A stretch of 43,656 nucleotides of DNA from Nonomuraea turcica (lineage in GTDB: Bacteria; Actinomycetota; Actinomycetes; Streptosporangiales; Streptosporangiaceae): the NCBI RefSeq assembly GCF_030718205.1, contig NZ_JAUZQF010000051.1, positions 1 to 43,656 of the forward strand, given 5' to 3'. Of the stretch, positions 31,736-39,462 are shown piece by piece. Each line of letters begins with the position of its first letter. Within the stretch, counting starts at the first letter, position 1. The notes beneath the pieces are model-generated. The model worked only from the letters and a program-made list of their open reading frames with translations, did not search any database and had not been told where the DNA came from. The position numbers were made by a program, and so were the translations under genes.

Positions 31736-31892
31736 TGTTGGGATGCCATCGCTTCATGAGGGCAAAGGCGCCCCCAGCCCTGATGCTCCGTCTCCTGGGT
31801 GATCCGCAGCCGGGGCCACCAGGTCTTCCCCGGCCGACAGCCGCCGACTTCCGCCTCCAACTCCTCCAGCGACGAACCATCTCGAGCTCGGC

Positions 31893-32666
31893 TTACGGGG
31901 CGGCGGCGCGGATGAACGCCTCGGCGAATGTCCGCGAGACCTCCTCCACTGGGGGGAGCAGGTCGCCCAGCGTGTCCTGCAGTGTGGGGCGCAGCAGCAT
32001 ATGCACCGCGAGCGGGCCGATCATGAGTTGGATGAGCAGCGGCAGCGGGAGCGGCCGCAGCCGGCCGGCCTCGATCTGGGAGGTCAGGAGGGTGCTGAGG
32101 CTCGCGAACATTCTGGGGAGGTTGGCCTTCAGCATCCGGGCGGCCGTGCCATCGGGGCGGCTGAACAGGTCGCCGAAGATGGCTGGCAGCACCCGCGGCT
32201 CCCGGGAGAACGCCTCGATCAGTGCGCGGTAGACGGCGTGAACGGTCTCCTCGATCCGCTCCGGGGGATCCGCGGCCAGCACCTCCAAATCGGGCACCGG
32301 GACATACCGGTCGAACATACAGGCGAGCAGACCGTCACGGCCGCCGAAGACGGCGTGCAGGCTGGTCGGCGAGCACTGCGCGGCCACCGCGACGGCCTCC
32401 AGTGTGACCGCGCCGAGCCCGTTCCGGTTGATCAGTTCGGCCGCCGCCTCGATCGCCCGCTCCCGGACCGGAACCCGTCCGCCCGGGTCGACCCCGCTCT
32501 GCCGTACCGCCTCGTCCAGTCTGGCCCGTGACCCGCCGAGCCTGCGCAGCAGGGTGCTGCGGGAGATTCCCGCCGCCGCTGCGATCGCCCTGAGCGGCAC
32601 ATCGGCCACGTCCTTGCCGTGCTGCTCGGCGGCCGCCAGCGCGGCATCCACCAACTCCTTGTCCAC
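31893..32666 (-). CDS. TetR-family regulator with two HTH segments
   Basis: The 257-residue protein contains two HTH-like segments. Residues about 20-50 read 'VADVPLRAIAAAAGISRSTL' plus LRRLGGSRARL, and residues about 70-115 read 'RAIEAAAELINRNGLGAVTL' plus EAVAVAAQCSPTSLHAVFGGRDG. The second is a standard TetR domain followed by a helical ligand domain ('LIEAFSREPRVLPAIFGDLF', 'LLIQLMIGPLAVHMLLRPTL'). The first looks like a TetR HTH without its leading helix. Double HTH proteins occur in actinomycetes but are a minority. GTG start. It is divergent from the sulfotransferase operon and is its likely repressor. Confidence 0.82.
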   Translation of the reverse strand: MDKELVDAALAAAEQHGKDVADVPLRAIAAAAGISRSTLLRRLGGSRARLDEAVRQSGVDPGGRVPVRERAIEAAAELINRNGLGAVTLEAVAVAAQCSPTSLHAVFGGRDGLLACMFDRYVPVPDLEVLAADPPERIEETVHAVYRALIEAFSREPRVLPAIFGDLFSRPDGTAARMLKANLPRMFASLSTLLTSQIEAGRLRPLPLPLLIQLMIGPLAVHMLLRPTLQDTLGDLLPPVEEVSRTFAEAFIRAAAP

Positions 32667-32769
32667 AACGCCATATGGTACTGCTTCCTATCTGAACCTC
32701 ATGTGTGTATCGTCTCAAGCAGAGATTCATCACATGATGAAGTAAGTTGCCTGGACGGAGGAGCTCGAC

Positions 32770-33417
32770 ATGGTCAACGTGATCGGTGCAGGACTACCGC
32801 GCACCGGAACCACGTCACTGAAGACGGCGCTGGAGCGGCTCGGCTTCGGCCCTTGCCACCATATGCAGGAGATCGGCGCCCATCCCGAACAGGCAGAGCG
32901 CTGGCGGCACACCCTGGACGGGCCGGTCGACTGGGGCGGCGTGCTGCGGGGCTACCGGGCGGCGGTGGACTGGCCGAGCGCCCACTTCTGGCGCCCGCTC
33001 GCACAGACGTACCCGGACGCCAAGGTCATCGTCACCGTGCGCGATCCCCACGCCTGGTACGCCAGCATGCGCGACACCGTCTATGCGTTGCTGCACGACC
33101 CCAGTACGGCACCTCGGGAAGTCCAACCCGTGGTCACCGGCATGCGGCCACTACTGGACCGGATCTGGCGCGACACCTTCGGAACCGCGCTGGCCGATCC
33201 GATGCCCGACGAGCACCACGCCATCGAGGTGTTCCAGCGCCGCACAGCGGAGGTCATGGACGTCCTCCCCGCCGACCGCGTTCTGATCTATCAGACGGGG
33301 GAGGGCTGGGAGCGGTTGTGCGCCTTCCTCGGCGTGGCCGTACCAGGCGAGCCCTACCCGCGCCTCAACGACCGGCAGGCTGCCCTGAGCCATCTACGGC
33401 GGGCGGCGGACCGGTGA
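32770..33417 (+). CDS. Sulfotransferase family protein
   Basis: The 215-residue protein has the P-loop-like start 'VNVIGAGLPRTGTTSLKTAL' (binding the PAPS 5'-phosphosulfate) and 'AKVIVTVRDPHAWYASMRDT' (PAPS 3'-phosphate loop with Arg and Ser), typical of the sulfotransferase_4 family of actinomycetes. 'LIYQTGEGWERLCAFLGVAV' closes the fold. It would transfer sulfate from PAPS to a hydroxyl of a small molecule or glycan, although some members are of unknown activity. GGAGGAG precedes the ATG. The stop overlaps the GTG of the next gene, and the operon continues with a membrane protein and a monooxygenase. Confidence 0.85.
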   Translation: MVNVIGAGLPRTGTTSLKTALERLGFGPCHHMQEIGAHPEQAERWRHTLDGPVDWGGVLRGYRAAVDWPSAHFWRPLAQTYPDAKVIVTVRDPHAWYASMRDTVYALLHDPSTAPREVQPVVTGMRPLLDRIWRDTFGTALADPMPDEHHAIEVFQRRTAEVMDVLPADRVLIYQTGEGWERLCAFLGVAVPGEPYPRLNDRQAALSHLRRAADR

Positions 33418-33791
33418 ACCTGCGCCGGCTGCTCATCCTGCATGCCCTGGTCACCTTCGCCGCGGGTGTGGTGCTCATCGCCGCGCCCGGCCTGATTCCC
33501 GGCGCCGTCGGCGTACGCGTCGCGCCGGACGCCTACCTAGTCTGCTACCTCCTGGGAGTCGCCGAGCTGGCCGTGGCGTTCCTGTCGTTCGCTGGCAGGA
33601 CCCTCCGGCAACCGGAGGGGGTGCGGCTGGCCACCTGGACCATGATCGTTTTCCACGGGTGCACGGCCGCCGTGGAAATCTACGCGTTCACACAGGGGAT
33701 TCATGCCGCGATCTGGGCGAACGTGGCGCTGCGCGTGGCGGTCATCGCCTTGTTCGTCCACTACGGCCTGCGCCGGAAAGGACAACCATGA
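33414..33791 (+). CDS. Four-helix integral membrane protein
   Basis: This 125-residue protein has four hydrophobic helices ('LLILHALVTFAAGVVLIAAP', 'LVCYLLGVAELAVAFLSFAG', 'LATWTMIVFHGCTAAVEIYA', 'AIWANVALRVAVIALFVHYG'). The pattern resembles small DoxX/DUF4345-like membrane proteins, but I cannot name the family with confidence. GTG start in a GTGA overlap with the sulfotransferase stop; its own stop overlaps the next ATG. The coupling suggests a role with the neighbouring sulfotransferase and monooxygenase, perhaps membrane anchoring or redox linkage. Confidence 0.78.
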   Translation: MNLRRLLILHALVTFAAGVVLIAAPGLIPGAVGVRVAPDAYLVCYLLGVAELAVAFLSFAGRTLRQPEGVRLATWTMIVFHGCTAAVEIYAFTQGIHAAIWANVALRVAVIALFVHYGLRRKGQP

Positions 33792-35020
33792 CCCTCGAAA
33801 GAACAGACGTCCTGGTGTGCGGCGGCGGGCCCGCCGGCATGATGCTGGGCCTGCTGCTGGCCCGGGCGGGGATCGAGGTGACCGTGCTGGAGAAGCACGG
33901 CGACTTCCTGCGCGACTTCAGGGGTGACACCGTGCACGCCTCGACCGTCAGGCTGATGGATGAGCTCGGTCTGGGGGAGAGGTTCCGCCGGTTGCCGCAG
34001 AGTCGGCTGGGCGATCTGGTGGCTCCGCTTCCGGATGGCGGCAGGATCGCGCTGAGCGACTTCGCAGCCCTGCCTGCGCCGTACAACTACATCGCGATGA
34101 TCCCGCAGTGGGACCTGCTCGACTTCCTGGCCGCCGAGGCGGCCACCGAGCCGAGCTTCACCTTGCGGATGAACACCGCCGTCACCGGGCTGATCAAGGA
34201 AGAAGGCAAGGTCACGGGCGTCCGCTACCGCCCTGGAGAGGGCGTGGAAGGGGAGATTCACGCGCAGCTCACGGTGGCCGCCGACGGCCGCCACTCGACC
34301 ATCCGCAAGGAACTCGGCCTGACGCCGAAGGAGTATCCGGTTCCCTTCGACACGTGGTGGTTTCGCCTGCCGCGGCACGCCGGAGAGCAGGACGAGATCG
34401 CCAGACTCGCCGGCGAGTTCAAAGGCGACCAGATCGCGCTCACCTTCACTCGCGAGGACTACTACCAGATCGCGTACTTCACCAGGAAAGGCGCCGACCT
34501 CCGGTTGCGCGCCGAGGGCGTCGAACGCTTCCGCCAGCGCATCGCAGATGTGCTCCCTCAGTACGCCGACCGCGTGGACCACATCGCCGGCATGGAGGAC
34601 CTGCACCTGCTCGATGTGCGGCTGAACCGGCTGAAGCGCTGGTACGCCGATGGCGCCCTGCTCATCGGCGACGCCGCACACGCCATGTCACCCGCCGGCG
34701 GGATGGGCATCAACCTCGCCATCCAGGATGCCGTGGCCGCCGCGACGATCCTCGCCGAGCCGCTGCGGCGGCGCCACGTCACCACCGCCGACCTGGCTAA
34801 GGTTCAAAAGCGCAGGTGGCGGCCGACCGTTGTCGTCCAGGCCGTCCAGCGCATGCTGCACCGCACGTTGTTCGTGCCCGCCTTCGCCGGCAAAGGCGCC
34901 CGTCCGCCCAGGCCGCTGGTCTTCCTGGCACGGCACTTCCCCGCCTTCAAGAAGTTCCCATCCCGGCTGATCGCCTACGGCCCGCGCCCGGAACACGTCC
35001 CTGACTACGCTCGCCGCTGA
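33788..35020 (+). CDS. FAD-dependent monooxygenase (PHBH/UbiH-like)
   Basis: The 410-residue protein is a group A flavin monooxygenase: GGGPAGMMLGLLLARAG (FAD), 'FRGDTVHASTVRLMDELGLG', the DG motif 'LTVAADGRHSTIRKELGL' and the GD motif 'GALLIGDAAHAMSPAGGMGI' are all present. Unlike the gene at 21250 it lacks the thioredoxin-like C-terminal domain and ends with a basic tail (KKFPSRLIAYGPRP), as in UbiH/p-hydroxybenzoate-hydroxylase-type and FAD-dependent oxidoreductases of polyketide pathways. It probably hydroxylates or oxidises an aromatic substrate that the co-encoded sulfotransferase could then modify. ATGA overlap with the upstream membrane-protein gene; a terminator hairpin follows. Confidence 0.87.
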   Translation: MTLERTDVLVCGGGPAGMMLGLLLARAGIEVTVLEKHGDFLRDFRGDTVHASTVRLMDELGLGERFRRLPQSRLGDLVAPLPDGGRIALSDFAALPAPYNYIAMIPQWDLLDFLAAEAATEPSFTLRMNTAVTGLIKEEGKVTGVRYRPGEGVEGEIHAQLTVAADGRHSTIRKELGLTPKEYPVPFDTWWFRLPRHAGEQDEIARLAGEFKGDQIALTFTREDYYQIAYFTRKGADLRLRAEGVERFRQRIADVLPQYADRVDHIAGMEDLHLLDVRLNRLKRWYADGALLIGDAAHAMSPAGGMGINLAIQDAVAAATILAEPLRRRHVTTADLAKVQKRRWRPTVVVQAVQRMLHRTLFVPAFAGKGARPPRPLVFLARHFPAFKKFPSRLIAYGPRPEHVPDYARR

Positions 35021-35030
35021 TCGCTGGGAT

Positions 35031-35056
35031 CCGAGAGCAGCCGACGGCGCTCTCGG
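35031..35056. terminator. Terminator hairpin between monooxygenase and sialidase genes
   Basis: CCGAGAGC (35031-35038) pairs with GCTCTCGG (35049-35056) across 10 bases, 11 bases after the monooxygenase stop and before the convergent sialidase end. Confidence 0.5.
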
Positions 35057-35140
35057 CCCGCCATCGACACCAGGAAGGTCCCGCCTTCGATAGGCGTCGC
35101 CACGTTGGGCTGTGGCCTCGGCCGGGAATGCCGACGTCTT

Positions 35141-36376
35141 TCAGTACAGCCCGATGGCGCTCTCCCAGAACCAGTTCCAGCGGATCTCGTCCCGGAAGCG
35201 GGCCGCGCCCGCCTCGTACAGGACGCCGATGGCGCCATTGCCGATGAGCGTCATGTCCGAATATCCAGCATGATCGTCGTCGATCCGGACACCCGCGTTG
35301 TTGACGGTGTCGTCCCAGTTGCGCCAGGTCATACCTTCGTCGAAGGACGAGCGGACGTTCATGCCCACGGGGTTGTTGTTCGTCTTGGGGGTGGCCGGCA
35401 CGGACAGCAGGATCCGAGTGTAGGGACCACCGTCCCAGCGCTGGCGCAGCAAGGCCGGATGGGTGGGCGGGGCGGTGATGGCGTTGTCGGCCCGGAAGCC
35501 GCCGTCGAAGGTCAGGCCACCGTCCCTGCTCACGCCCTTGGCCAGGCCGTGGACGGACGTCTGGTCGTCAGGGACCGCGCCGTTGCGGGCGATCACGAGG
35601 ATGCTGCCGTCGGTCCGCTCCACCAGGGTCTGCTCGCCCAGCTTCAGCACGGACTTGTCATAGGTGGCCGTCGCGCCGATCTTCCAATTCTCGCCGTGGT
35701 CGTCACTGTAGATCAGCCGTACGCTCTGCCGGCTGCCGACGGCGAAGTAGACAGGCACCACGAGCCGGCCCTCGTGGTCGGGCCGCGTCAGCTGGATCCC
35801 GTGCCCGGGCCCGGTGGCGAACCAATCCCCGGCACCCGCCGGGGCCTTGATGACGTCCGACAGATCCTTCGGCGCCGACCAGGTCTTCCCGTCATCGTGG
35901 CTGATCTGGACTTTCGGCGTGCGCGGGGTGGTCTGGGTCGGCGTCGGCTCAGACGTCGTGAACAGGAACACGGGCCCGGTCGAGTCCGCGACCACCGTCG
36001 CGTTCCCCTGCAGGGCCGCCCCCGTGGTGCTCGCCAGGACCGTCCGGCTCGCCTCCCACGTGACACCGTTGTCGGTGGAACGGCGCATGACGACGTCGAA
36101 CGCGCCGTGGTCGGCGCAGTTGTTCTTGTTACGCCGCTCGGCGAAGGCGAGCAGCACGTCGTTCTTGGTCTTCACGACCGCGGGGAGCCGGAAACAGGTG
36201 GTCACCTGTCCTCCGGTGGCCGGGTCCGTGGTCGTGTACTGCTTCCACAAGGTCTGCTTGTGCCAGGTGCGCGTGGGCGACTGCGCGGCCGTAGCCGGCG
36301 ACACACCGACGGCCACTGCCATCACCGCCGCAGCCACGGCACTGTATGCGCGGAAGAACCGCATCAATCCCTCCAT
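35141..36376 (-). CDS. Secreted exo-alpha-sialidase (GH33)
   Basis: The 411-residue protein has a signal peptide (hydrophobic core 'AVAAAVMAVAVGVSPATAA') and a six-blade-propeller sialidase domain. 'TTCFRLPAVVKTKNDVL' is the FRIP/FRLP region with the first carboxylate-binding Arg. Asp-box repeats are 'STDNGVTWE', 'SHDDGKTWS', 'SDDHGENWK', 'SRDGGLTFD' and 'SFDEGMTWR'. 'GYSDMTLIGNGAIGVLYEAG' near the C-terminus contains the Tyr and Glu of the usual nucleophile pair. It would release terminal sialic acids outside the cell. ATG 36376 follows GAGGGAG at five bases; ATG 36364 is an alternative. A possible ECF41-type promoter lies 240 bases upstream. Confidence 0.88.
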   Translation of the reverse strand: MEGLMRFFRAYSAVAAAVMAVAVGVSPATAAQSPTRTWHKQTLWKQYTTTDPATGGQVTTCFRLPAVVKTKNDVLLAFAERRNKNNCADHGAFDVVMRRSTDNGVTWEASRTVLASTTGAALQGNATVVADSTGPVFLFTTSEPTPTQTTPRTPKVQISHDDGKTWSAPKDLSDVIKAPAGAGDWFATGPGHGIQLTRPDHEGRLVVPVYFAVGSRQSVRLIYSDDHGENWKIGATATYDKSVLKLGEQTLVERTDGSILVIARNGAVPDDQTSVHGLAKGVSRDGGLTFDGGFRADNAITAPPTHPALLRQRWDGGPYTRILLSVPATPKTNNNPVGMNVRSSFDEGMTWRNWDDTVNNAGVRIDDDHAGYSDMTLIGNGAIGVLYEAGAARFRDEIRWNWFWESAIGLY

Positions 36377-36613
36377 CGTGACTCCCTCGCTCGGGGCGAT
36401 CTCATCAGCCGGTTCCGCGCCCCCTGACCGGGTTCTGAGCCAAGGGCGGCGTCCGCGCGGATCGGGGGTCGTCGAGCATCGTCCCCAGTGGTCCGTTATT
36501 CATTGATCGCCATGGTGATGTGGTGCCACAGCCTTAAGGTCCTGACCGCGCCAGCTCTGGTGAAGCGGACTTCGATCCTCGAACAGCACGATCTGGTGCG
36601 CCGCATGCTCCCA

Positions 36614-36641
36614 AGAGAGGTTCTGCGCTTGGAATGTGACA
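36614..36641 (-). promoter_or_regulatory. ECF41-type promoter, directed to sialidase
   Basis: On the minus strand TGTCACA (36641-36635), 17 bases, then CTCT (36617-36614). The long leader (about 235 bases) to the sialidase start weakens the assignment. Nothing else on the minus strand lies between. Confidence 0.42.
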
Positions 36642-36683
36642 TCCGCTGCGCGATGAGCGGTGAGTCACATCGGGCGAGGGCGG

Positions 36684-36712
36684 CGTCACACTCCCACATC
36701 AAGGGGTGCTCT
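36684..36712 (+). promoter_or_regulatory. ECF41-type promoter without visible downstream gene
   Basis: CGTCACA (36684-36690), 18 bases, CTCT (36709-36712) on the plus strand. It faces 36713-36921, where I see no convincing plus-strand gene, so it may be orphaned, drive a small RNA or run antisense to the lipocalin-like gene. Together with the minus element it makes a divergent pair in a 545-base gap with no gene. Confidence 0.42.
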
Positions 36713-36874
36713 CCTGGCATTTCCCAGAGCTCCAGGGTCCTGAGTTCACGCCACATGATCCGCATACTCGTCAAGCCGACGCCACCCAAGCCGACTGGGG
36801 CGATCCACTCACCTACACCTTCCACCGACTTCTGAAGCTGATACACGCGGCGGCGGTGACTCACCCTTGCCAAG

Positions 36875-36910
36875 CGGGCCGGACAGCGGACGATATCGCC
36901 GCCCGGCCCG
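36875..36910 (-). terminator. Terminator after lipocalin-like gene
   Basis: CGGGCCGG (36875-36882) pairs with CCGGCCCG (36903-36910), and inside it GCGG pairs with CCGC. It lies 12 bases beyond the stop of the minus-strand gene. Confidence 0.55.
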
Positions 36911-36921
36911 GTTGCGTGCGG

Positions 36922-37464
36922 TCACCGAGAGCGGCGGGTGAGGATCATCTCTTCGTCGAAGACCCAGGTCGCCCCGTTGTCGTAGGAGGTTTCGCCGAGC
37001 CAGCGCGCCGACGAGCGCGTGATGTCGGTGAAACGCCACCTCAGCCAGGGATCCTCCTCGTCGCTGAGCAGGATGATGTCCCCGTCGACGGGTCGCCCGA
37101 TGAAACGGCGGACGCGGGCGTTGACCGGTTCGATCCACGTGGAGCGCCACGCACCGAGATCCGGATCGTAAAAACGCACGGTCGTACCGTGGAACGCCCG
37201 GAGAGTCGACGCCACCGGCTCGTGACGGCCCGGCATGATCCAGGTGTCCTGGACGGCCCGGCCGCCGAGAACCCAGCCGAAGTGGAGCTCGCCCTTGGCC
37301 CGGGCGGGCTCGCCGTCGAGCCCGATCCCCGACCACTCGATGTCCCAGGAGCCTACGAACTGCCCGAACAACATGAGCTTGTCGGCGTGCTCGCCGGACG
37401 GCCCCGTCACGTGCAGCGCGTCGATCAACCCTTGATCAGCCGGAAGCTTCGGGTCATATGTCAC
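36922..37464 (-). CDS. DUF1579/lipocalin-like protein
   Basis: The 180-residue protein contains 'LMLFGQFVGSWDIEWSGIGL', 'GELHFGWVLGGRAVQDTWIM' and 'GTTVRFYDPDLGAWRSTWIE', then 'LSDEEDPWLRWRFTDITRSS', a pattern shared by DUF1579-like beta-barrel proteins related to lipocalins, which probably bind small ligands. No signal peptide. GTG 37464 is preceded by GGAGG at seven bases, which fixes the start although the frame runs on upstream into the remains of a PLP enzyme. Function unknown; a stem-loop terminator follows. Confidence 0.78.
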   Translation of the reverse strand: MTYDPKLPADQGLIDALHVTGPSGEHADKLMLFGQFVGSWDIEWSGIGLDGEPARAKGELHFGWVLGGRAVQDTWIMPGRHEPVASTLRAFHGTTVRFYDPDLGAWRSTWIEPVNARVRRFIGRPVDGDIILLSDEEDPWLRWRFTDITRSSARWLGETSYDNGATWVFDEEMILTRRSR

Positions 37465-37474
37465 GGGAGTACCT

Positions 37475-37740
37475 CCTGATAAGCGGCGGAAAGGCTTTGG
37501 TCGAGATCGGCCCCAGAGGCCGTCGGCGTCCTCCAGCCCGACCGAGAGGCGTAGCAGGCGGTCGCGGATCCCGCAGTACCGCCTGCCCTCGTCGGCCACG
37601 ATCCGGTGACTGAGTGAGGCCGATCGCTGGATGAGTGTGCCGACATCGCTGCGGCTAACCGACGGCGTGATCAGCGTGGTGCCGCCGACGACCGCATGCG
37701 CGTCATCGGCGACCTCGAACGATATGAGGCGACACCATTC
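37475..37740 (-). pseudogene. C-terminal remnant of a Cys/Met-metabolism PLP enzyme
   Basis: The minus strand reads 'ISFEVADDAHAVV', then 'TLITPSVSRSDVGTLIQRSA', 'LSHRIVADEGRRYCGIRD' and 'RLLRLSVGLEDADGL'. This is the end of cystathionine gamma-synthase/methionine gamma-lyase type enzymes (SLGGVESLI.HPA, LVRLSVGLED). The PLP-binding Lys and the whole large domain are absent, and there is no stop before the next gene, so it is a 5'-deleted fragment. The remaining 37741-37933 shows nothing recognisable. Confidence 0.72.
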
Positions 37741-37933
37741 TGCTCGGTGCACCCTGGCCAGGCAGCGTCGCCAAGCCGCGCCATTGCAGCTCGGCCACTG
37801 GGATCCGGATCGTCGGCTCGCCGGCTGTCCCGCCGGCTGCTGAGCACCCTCAGTCCTGCAGGTGCTGATGGCCGAGCACGCCATCCTTGCCGTCGGGGTC
37901 GACCGTGTGCGCCCACAGCCGGAGGCTGCTGAG

Positions 37934-39001
37934 TCATCGCCTGGCCAGCGCCCCCACATTGAGTACGAAGCTGGATGTGCGGCCGTCACGCTGTACGGCA
38001 CCGTTCATGATCGACGCCTGCTGTTTCCCGTCGCTCGCCACCTGCCAGAAGCCGAGGGTGATGGTCTCGCCGGGGCGTCGGCAGACCTGCCCGGGCGGGT
38101 TCAGGTCGGCCGTGTTCCCGCGCGCCGTCAGGGTCCACCGGCACCCGTCCGCCGTCCGGGCGACCACCGTACGATCCGGCTTCACCGTCAACTCGACGAC
38201 ACCGCGCTGCTCCCCGTGGCTGACCTGCGCTGAACCGTCCGGCCCCGTCGATCGGTACGTGACAATGTTGACCAGCCGCGAGCGGTCTGCCGGGACGTAC
38301 TCCCACTGGCCCGTGAATCGCCTCGCCACCTTGGCCCACGGCTCTGTCGTGACCTTGGTGCGGGCGCCGTGCTCCAGCGCGAAGTCGTAGTCGCCGCTCG
38401 GATGGTGGCTCACGCCTGCGATGGTTTCCTTCTCATGCCGGCCCGAGACGGTCACCGACCAGCGGGTAATGGTGTAGCCGGAGTTGATCACGCGGTTGAA
38501 GCAGGATTGGGACGGCGGGTCGAGTTGGAGGGAGTCCGACCGGGCCGTGAACCGCCACGTGCAGCCGCGGTCCGTCCGCCCCACGACTTTCCCGTCGGCC
38601 TCTTTCGAGAACACGATCCGGCCGATCTGCGGGACCTGCAACACCGAGCCCGACGGCGCCAACGGATTGAAGCTCTCACAGTCCGGCTCCGCGGCCGGAC
38701 AGCTGAGTTCCGCGATGTTCCTCATGCTCTTGCGGTCCGGCTGGTCGTAGTTCCATGTCCCCAGGTACTTGTCCAGGTTCGATCCGTTGCCGGGTGCGGC
38801 GGCTGCCGGATCAGGCCGGGCGATGTCGAGGACACCCCCTCCGGCCACGGCCACCGCCAAGACCACGGTCGCTGACCGCAGCCACGCCGACGATCTACGC
38901 GCGGGCGTCTTGTGCGGAAAACGGGAGATTGCGCCCACACCGGTGACGATGCGGAGGGTGAACAGCGTCGTGTGCCACCGCGCAAGGTGAGAGTTCGTCA
39001 T
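37934..39001 (-). CDS. Secreted protein with two tandem homologous domains
   Basis: The 355-residue protein has a long N-terminus with a signal-peptide or anchor core ('ATVVLAVAVAGGGVLDIA', then PAAAA). Two related domains of about 120 residues follow. Matching pieces are 'YLGTWNYDQPDRKSMRNI' and 'FTGQWEYVPADRSRLVNI'; 'VGRTDRGCTWRFTARSDSLQ' and 'VARTADGCRWTLTARGNTAD'; LDPPSQSC and LNPPGQVC; and 'YTITRWSVTVSGRHEKET' and 'ITLGFWQVASDGKQQASI'. The paired Cys suggest one disulfide per domain. I know no named family; the first strands look lipocalin-like (GxWxY). The ATG at 39001 has no strong ribosome binding site, so a later start is possible. Confidence 0.75.
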   Translation of the reverse strand: MTNSHLARWHTTLFTLRIVTGVGAISRFPHKTPARRSSAWLRSATVVLAVAVAGGGVLDIARPDPAAAAPGNGSNLDKYLGTWNYDQPDRKSMRNIAELSCPAAEPDCESFNPLAPSGSVLQVPQIGRIVFSKEADGKVVGRTDRGCTWRFTARSDSLQLDPPSQSCFNRVINSGYTITRWSVTVSGRHEKETIAGVSHHPSGDYDFALEHGARTKVTTEPWAKVARRFTGQWEYVPADRSRLVNIVTYRSTGPDGSAQVSHGEQRGVVELTVKPDRTVVARTADGCRWTLTARGNTADLNPPGQVCRRPGETITLGFWQVASDGKQQASIMNGAVQRDGRTSSFVLNVGALARR

Positions 39002-39462
39002 GGCGGCGATACTGCCCCGGCCGATCCGGGTGCGTCGTCACCCAGGCGACGGCAGTTGCCGCTGCCGCCAGGGAAGTAGACACGGGTGCGGCTACATCTC
39101 AGGGCGTAGCACGGATTGCCTGCCGCCGGAGGCAGGTAGGCTCGCCACGGCACCTTGGGGCGCGCATCTTGTATCCCGGCCGAGTCGCGGGCGAGGTGTG
39201 CTCCATGCGCCGCCGTTCCCGCTGGACTCCGCCGCCGAAGTCGAGCCCGTGTCGCCGCCGGCCTCGAACCACGCGGCGCACAACGGCGACCAGGTCGCGC
39301 CGCTACAGCATCTCCTGGCGAGCCCACGCCCAGTAACCATGAGCGCTCGAAAGGGGCCGCTGTCAGGCCGCACGCGCCCCAGCCTGATCCACCGCCTCCT
39401 CAATGGAAGATGATCTTAGTTAGCGCGGAACAGGCCTAGTTTCGAGTGCGCATTGCTCCAGG
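39002..39462. other. Intergenic region without recognisable gene
   Basis: About 460 bases between the two-domain secreted protein and the mobile-element-like segment. A small hairpin (CTGCC...GGCAG near 39120-39137) is the only structure I see. Composition falls near 39405-39440, which may mark an old junction. Confidence 0.4.
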
